A stretch of DNA of 17,071 nucleotides from JAZNOL01 sp045580815 (GTDB taxonomy: Bacteria; Bacillota; Clostridia; RUG12999): NCBI GenBank assembly GCA_045580815.1, contig JAZNOL010000033.1, forward strand, positions 1-17,071, read 5' to 3'. The notes below the pieces were generated by a model. It did not search any database and was not told where the DNA came from. It was given only the letters and a program-made list of their open reading frames with translations. This document shows positions 13,415 to 17,071 of this stretch, piece by piece. The translations under genes and the position numbers were made by a program. How positions within the stretch are numbered: the first letter of the stretch is position 1; each line of letters begins with the position of its first letter.

Positions 13415-16017
13415 TATTTTTTACCTCCGTAATAAGCATTTAAATACATTTCTTTTATTTCGCTCATAAGCGGATATCTGGGGTTTGCACCGGTACACTG
13501 GTCATCAAACGCCTGCTCGGTCATTTCGTCAAGTTTTTCCAAAAATTCTTTTTCGTCAATGCCGTAGTCTTTTATGGTCTTTTTGATGCCTACTTTTTCT
13601 TTGAGTGCATCAATTTCTTTAAGCAGATTTTCAAATTTTTCCGCATCTGTTTTACCTTTAAGACCGAGAGCATCAGCAACCTGAGCATAACGACTTAATG
13701 TGTGCGGATGGTCATACTGAGAGAATGTACCCATTTTTGTTGGGGTTTCGCTTGCATTGAATTTGAGCACTTCATTTATCATGAGCGCGTTGGCAACACC
13801 GTGAGGGAGGTGATAGAACGCACCCAGTTTATGCGCCATTGAGTGACATACACCGAGGAACGCATTTGCAAACGCCATACCTGCCATTGTTGCAGCATTA
13901 GCCATTTTTTCTCTTGCTTCAATATCGGTCGAGCCGTTTTCATAGGCTCTTGGCAGATATTTAAATACCGTTTTTAAAGATTCAAGTGCTAAACCGTCTG
14001 TATAACCTGTTGCAAGCATTGAAGCGTATGCTTCAAGTGCGTGAGTTACGGCATCAATACCTGACGCGGCAGTAAGTCCTTTTGGTGCAGACATATGCAA
14101 ATCGGTATCAATAATTGCCATGTGAGGCATAAGTTCGTAGTCTGCAAGAGGATATTTTACACCGCTTGTTTCATCGGTTATAACTGCAAAGGGAGTAACC
14201 TCCGAACCGGTACCGGCAGATGTGGGAATAGCGATAAAATATGCTTTTTCGCCCATTTTCGGGAAAGTATATACACGTTTGCGGATGTCCATAAACCGCA
14301 TTGCCATGTCCATAAAATCAGCTTCGGGATGTTCATAAAGCACCCACATGATTTTTGCAGCATCCATTGCCGAACCGCCACCGAGAGCGATTATGCAATC
14401 AGGCTCAAACATACGCATCTGCGTTGCACCTGCTTTTGCACAGGCAAGTGTCGGGTCGGGCTCAACGTCGAAGAAGGTTGCGTGAACAATGCCCATTTCG
14501 TCAAGCTTGTCGGTAATCTGTTTTGTGTATCCGTTTTTATAAAGGAACGAGTCTGTAACAATAAACGCACGTTTTTTGCCAATTACGTTTTTAAGCTCAT
14601 CAAGAGCAACAGGCAGACAACCGCGTTTCAAATAAACCTTCTGCGGAGCTCTGAACCAAAGCATGTTTTCCCTTCTTTCGGCAACTGTTTTTATATTGAG
14701 AAGATGTTTTACACCAACATTTTCGGAAACGGAGTTTCCGCCCCAAGAACCACAGCCCAGTGTCAGCGACGGTGCAAGATTGAAGTTGTAAATGTCGCCG
14801 ATACCGCCATGTGACGAGGGAGTATTTACCAGGATGCGGCAGGTTTTCATGCGCTCGGCAAAAGTATTTATCATATCTTCGTGAGCAATAGCATCAATAT
14901 AAAGCGAAGATGTGTGACCAAAACCACCGTCAGCAACAAGTTGCTCGGCTTTTAAAAGAGCATCCTCGAAATCTTTTGATTTATACATTGCTAAAACAGG
15001 AGAGAGCTTTTCGTGAGCAAACTCTTCAGAAATATCAACGCTTGTAACTTCGCCGATAAGAATTTTTGTGTTTTCAGGAACATTAACTCCGGCAAGTGTT
15101 GCGATTGTGTGAGCGCTCTGTCCTACAATTTTTGCATTGAGTGCACCGTTTATAATAATTGTTTTTCGAACCTTTTCGGTTTCTGTTTTATTGAGGAAAT
15201 AACATCCTCGGTCGGCAAATTCTTTTTTAACCTCGGCATAAATGCTTTTATCAACAATAACAGACTGCTCGGACGCACAAATCATACCATTGTCAAATGT
15301 TTTGGAATGAATAATAGAGTTAACCGCCAGAATTATATCGGCACTTTTGTCAATAATTGCAGGAGTGTTTCCGGCACCTACGCCAAGAGCGGGTTTTCCT
15401 GATGAATAAGCGGCTTTAACCATGCCGGGACCGCCTGTTGCAAGAATTATATCAGCCTCACGCATAACCATGTTTGTCATTTCAAGGCTGGGCACGTCAA
15501 TCCAGTCAATAATGCCCTCGGGCGCGCCTGCGGCAACTGCCGCTTCAAGCACAATTCTTGCGGCTTCAATTGTAGATTTTTTTGCTCTCGGATGTGGACT
15601 GATAATGATAGCATTGCGGGTTTTAAGAGCAATAAGAGTTTTAAAAATTGCTGTTGATGTGGGGTTTGTTGTTGGGATAACCGCCGCAATAACACCGATA
15701 GGCTCGGCAATTTTTTTAGTTCCGAAGGCTTTGTTTTCTTCAATAATACCACAGGTTTTTGTGTCTTTGTGTGCGTTGTAAATATATTCGGCTGCATAGT
15801 GATTTTTTATAACCTTGTCTTCAACAATACCCATGCCTGTTTCTTCAACAGCCATTTTAGCAAGGGGAATACGCATTTTATCTGCGGCAGAGGCTGCGGC
15901 AAGAAAAATTTTGTCAACCTGCTCCTGGGAATAGGATGAAAATTCTTTCTGTGCTTTGCGAAGCGTGACAAATGCGTTTTTAAGTGCATCGGTGCTGTCG
16001 ATAATTTTGTAGTCCAT
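13414..16017 (-). CDS. adhE: Bifunctional acetaldehyde-CoA / alcohol dehydrogenase AdhE
   Basis: Reduces acetyl-CoA to acetaldehyde and then ethanol with two NADH, regenerating NAD+ in fermentation. It is cytoplasmic and in known cases forms spirosome filaments. The length, 867 residues, is typical. The N-terminal aldehyde dehydrogenase half (~1-440) has PTTNPTSTAIFK (115-126) and the catalytic Cys247 in DNGMICASEQ. The C-terminal iron-dependent alcohol dehydrogenase half shows ALGGGSAMDAAK, GTGSEVTPFAVI, and the Fe ligands in SGIDAVTHALEAY and CHSMAHKLGAFYHLPHG. The start ATG 16017 has AAAGG (16034-16030) 12 nt upstream, a longer than usual spacing. A promoter at 16303-16331 with an overlapping Rex-like operator predicts repression when NADH/NAD+ is low. 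The leader is about 280 nt and structured. The kinase-like gene overlaps its stop by one base. Confidence 0.97.
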   Translation of the reverse strand: MDYKIIDSTDALKNAFVTLRKAQKEFSSYSQEQVDKIFLAAASAADKMRIPLAKMAVEETGMGIVEDKVIKNHYAAEYIYNAHKDTKTCGIIEENKAFGTKKIAEPIGVIAAVIPTTNPTSTAIFKTLIALKTRNAIIISPHPRAKKSTIEAARIVLEAAVAAGAPEGIIDWIDVPSLEMTNMVMREADIILATGGPGMVKAAYSSGKPALGVGAGNTPAIIDKSADIILAVNSIIHSKTFDNGMICASEQSVIVDKSIYAEVKKEFADRGCYFLNKTETEKVRKTIIINGALNAKIVGQSAHTIATLAGVNVPENTKILIGEVTSVDISEEFAHEKLSPVLAMYKSKDFEDALLKAEQLVADGGFGHTSSLYIDAIAHEDMINTFAERMKTCRILVNTPSSHGGIGDIYNFNLAPSLTLGCGSWGGNSVSENVGVKHLLNIKTVAERRENMLWFRAPQKVYLKRGCLPVALDELKNVIGKKRAFIVTDSFLYKNGYTKQITDKLDEMGIVHATFFDVEPDPTLACAKAGATQMRMFEPDCIIALGGGSAMDAAKIMWVLYEHPEADFMDMAMRFMDIRKRVYTFPKMGEKAYFIAIPTSAGTGSEVTPFAVITDETSGVKYPLADYELMPHMAIIDTDLHMSAPKGLTAASGIDAVTHALEAYASMLATGYTDGLALESLKTVFKYLPRAYENGSTDIEAREKMANAATMAGMAFANAFLGVCHSMAHKLGAFYHLPHGVANALMINEVLKFNASETPTKMGTFSQYDHPHTLSRYAQVADALGLKGKTDAEKFENLLKEIDALKEKVGIKKTIKDYGIDEKEFLEKLDEMTEQAFDDQCTGANPRYPLMSEIKEMYLNAYYGGKK

Positions 16018-16032
16018 AAATTTTCATAGCCT

Positions 16033-16083
16033 TTCTGCCCACAGATAGTAATTAAAAATATATACATCTCTTCGTGGGCAGAA
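16033..16083 (-). promoter_or_regulatory. Long-loop hairpin in the adhE leader abutting the Shine-Dalgarno
   Basis: TTCTGCCCAC (16033-16042) and GTGGGCAGAA (16074-16083) are perfect 10-bp inverted copies with a 31-nt AT-rich loop. In the minus-strand mRNA the 3' arm ends in ...GCAGAA and runs directly into AAAGG, the presumed adhE ribosome binding site, sharing two bases. Folding could limit ribosome access or protect the 5' end. Structure is seen; regulation is inferred. Confidence 0.6.
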
Positions 16084-16110
16084 GAGGCGTATAATGAAAA
16101 TTGTGCACAT

Positions 16111-16199
16111 CAACCTTTCGTGCCGCAATGGCACGAAAATTTGGCGGTGCATTAAATCCTGCCGGAGGCGTTAGCATGATTTATCGCGTTAACTTCTCC
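16111..16199. repeat. Candidate dispersed intergenic element inside the adhE leader
   Basis: This stretch is more GC-rich than the flanks. It contains the 9-bp hairpin at 16116-16138 and a second imperfect inverted repeat, AAATCCTGC (16154-16162) against GCATGATTT (16174-16182), 8 of 9 paired. The remainder of 16018-16475 is AT-rich and holds the two promoters described separately. Being a repeat is a guess from composition and structure; no second copy is in the window. Confidence 0.35.
16116..16138 (-). other. Perfect 9-bp hairpin in the adhE leader
   Basis: TTTCGTGCC (16116-16124) and GGCACGAAA (16130-16138) pair perfectly around the 5-nt loop GCAAT. It lacks a T-run on the minus strand (it is followed by GGTTGATG), so it is not a terminator for adhE. 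It lies in the leader, about 100 nt upstream of the adhE start. Confidence 0.65.
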
Positions 16200-16294
16200 T
16201 TTAAGATTTTCCGAAAAATATGAAAATAAGATAATAGGCGAACACTTGCATATACACACTTTTTAGGTTATAACAAAATTCAACTCTATCATCT

Positions 16295-16312
16295 TTGTTA
16301 TTATTTTAACAT
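16295..16312. promoter_or_regulatory. Rex-like redox operator at the adhE promoter
   Basis: TTGTTATTATTTTAACAT matches the Rex consensus TTGTTAA-N4-TTAACAA at 12 of 14 defined positions, differing at positions 7 and 18. It covers the -10 box of the adhE promoter. Rex represses adhE in several clostridia and is released by a high NADH/NAD+ ratio; assignment to this site is inference. The rex gene itself is not in the window. Confidence 0.7.
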
Positions 16313-16331
16313 ACTTTTTTACAGTTGTCAA
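16303..16331 (-). promoter_or_regulatory. adhE: Promoter of the adhE operon
   Basis: On the minus strand: TTGACA (-35, 16331-16326), a 17-bp spacer, TAAAAT (-10, 16308-16303). The -35 sits in the small palindrome AGTTG-T-CAACT (16323-16333). The expected start point near 16296 leaves a leader of about 280 nt before adhE. Confidence 0.78.
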
Positions 16332-16406
16332 CTATTATCGCAAAAAAATATACAAAAGTTTTTATAAAAGATAAAAATTGCACGTAAAAACTAAAAAATC
16401 CACCTA

Positions 16407-16435
16407 TTGACTTTATTATAGTATTATTGTATAAT
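16407..16435 (+). promoter_or_regulatory. Promoter of the GH78-like gene
   Basis: TTGACT (16407-16412), a 17-bp spacer and TATAAT (16430-16435) lie 40 bp before the ATG at 16476. It diverges from the adhE promoter; the two -35 boxes are 75 bp apart. Confidence 0.78.
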
Positions 16436-16475
16436 AAGAATATTATTAAACAAATATTTATCATCGGAGGTTTTT

Positions 16476-17071
16476 ATGAAATATATCAGCGAAACTTTAA
16501 AAAATGCAGAAAAATGCGAACTTTCACAGTTTTTTCTGCCCATAGAAAAAATTGTTACATATAATAATGCAGAAAATTCCGAGTTTCTTTTAAAACGCAG
16601 TGGACGGCAGGCAGACCTTTATTTTGCCGGCTGTTGCGAAATAAAAAAAGGCGGATATGTAGTGCTTGATTTCGGACGTGAAATCTGCGGCGGCATTTAT
16701 ATAACAGCCAATGATGTAAGCGAAATAGGCAATTCATATTTTCGCATAACATTTGGCGAGAGTGTTTCTGAGGCAATGGGAGCTGTTGGCGAAAACGGTG
16801 CAACAAACGATCACGCAACCAGAGATTTAGAGATTTTTCAACCGGTGCTTTCTCATATTCGTGTAGGGTCAACCGGGTTCCGATTTGTTAAAATAGAAGC
16901 AAAAACCTGTGATATACAGCTTGTAAATGTTGAGGCTGTGCTTGAAATAAGAGACATGGAATATAAAGGCAGCTTTTCGTGCAGCAGTGAACGTCTTAAT
17001 AAAATCTGGCAGACAGCGGCGTATACCGTTCAGCTTAATATGCAGGACTATATCTGGGACGGCATAAAGCG
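16476..17071 (+). CDS. GH78-like alpha-L-rhamnosidase, N-terminal part, 3' end outside the window
   Basis: The start ATG follows CGGAGG (16465-16470) with a 5-nt spacer. The frame is open to the window edge, 198 complete codons. There is no signal peptide (MKYISETLKNAEKCEL), so the enzyme is probably cytoplasmic. Residues ~50-160 form the beta-sandwich that precedes the catalytic barrel in bacterial rhamnosidases: VVLDFGREICGGIYI, FRITFGESVSEAM, and a strand GFRFVKIEA. Then GSFSCSSERLNKIWQTAAYTVQLNMQDYIWDGIKR matches the entry to the six-hairpin (alpha/alpha)6 domain, where GH78 enzymes usually read Y-x-D-x-x-x-R-[DE]-R. Catalytic acids lie beyond the edge. Known of the family: releases L-rhamnose from pectin rhamnogalacturonan, glycosides and similar compounds. 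A related six-hairpin family cannot be excluded from this fragment. Confidence 0.78.
   Translation, partial: MKYISETLKNAEKCELSQFFLPIEKIVTYNNAENSEFLLKRSGRQADLYFAGCCEIKKGGYVVLDFGREICGGIYITANDVSEIGNSYFRITFGESVSEAMGAVGENGATNDHATRDLEIFQPVLSHIRVGSTGFRFVKIEAKTCDIQLVNVEAVLEIRDMEYKGSFSCSSERLNKIWQTAAYTVQLNMQDYIWDGIK

Noticed and set aside
14095..14814. A 239-codon plus-strand frame
   Set aside because: It lies entirely antisense to adhE, its Cys/His/Phe-rich composition is that of a reverse-complement shadow, and it has no ribosome binding site.
15807..16067. Minus-strand frame starting at 16067 upstream of and overlapping the adhE start
   Set aside because: It has no proper ribosome binding site, the product is an out-of-frame shadow of the adhE N-terminus, and its start lies in the loop of a hairpin.

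Overview
The window looks like chromosomal DNA of a low-to-moderate GC, anaerobic, S-layer-bearing Firmicute of the class Clostridia. The supporting signs are strong GGAGG-type ribosome binding sites, sigma-A-like promoters with 17-bp spacers, SLH-domain proteins, a fermentative bifunctional AdhE with a Rex-like operator, and a DUF1836 protein. A plant-polysaccharide-degrading gut or rumen lineage (for example around Monoglobus or the Oscillospirales) would fit, but this is inference and no taxon is proved.

Region 1 (1-7480, + strand) is a secreted, cell-surface carbohydrate block. It holds the C-terminal end of a triple-SLH protein, a 1017-residue SLH protein with a large unrecognised beta-rich body, a secreted clan GH-A glycosidase-like enzyme, and a small secreted protein with a jelly-roll CBM-like domain plus an Ig-like domain. 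The genes are closely spaced with strong Shine-Dalgarno sequences. A GC-rich hairpin lies between the second and third genes, and a convergent bidirectional terminator closes the block.

Region 2 (7480-11640) is housekeeping and accessory. It holds a DUF1836 putative regulator (-) divergent from a hemolysin III/TrhA membrane protein (+), a CapA-like metallophosphatase lipoprotein (+), and asparaginyl-tRNA synthetase (-). Clear promoters and hairpin terminators separate the units.

Region 3 (11640-12664) has a 121-residue single-TM hypothetical protein, a tRNA-Arg(ACG) with its own promoter and terminator, and then about 295 bp without a gene. That stretch carries an inverted T-arm-like sequence, a perfect 11-bp hairpin and a 72-bp nested palindromic element that looks like a dispersed intergenic repeat.

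Region 4 (12665-17071) holds a minus-strand operon of adhE followed by a one-base-overlapping kinase-like phosphotransferase. The adhE promoter overlaps a Rex-like operator and is followed by an approximately 280-nt leader with two perfect hairpins, one running into the adhE Shine-Dalgarno. Diverging from it is the 5' end of a GH78-like alpha-L-rhamnosidase gene, cut by the window edge.

I see no CRISPR array, transposase, phage gene or defence system. The most interesting items are the adhE control region, the adhE-phosphotransferase coupling, the unrecognised SLH-protein body, the GH-A enzyme of unclear family, and the intergenic palindromic elements.
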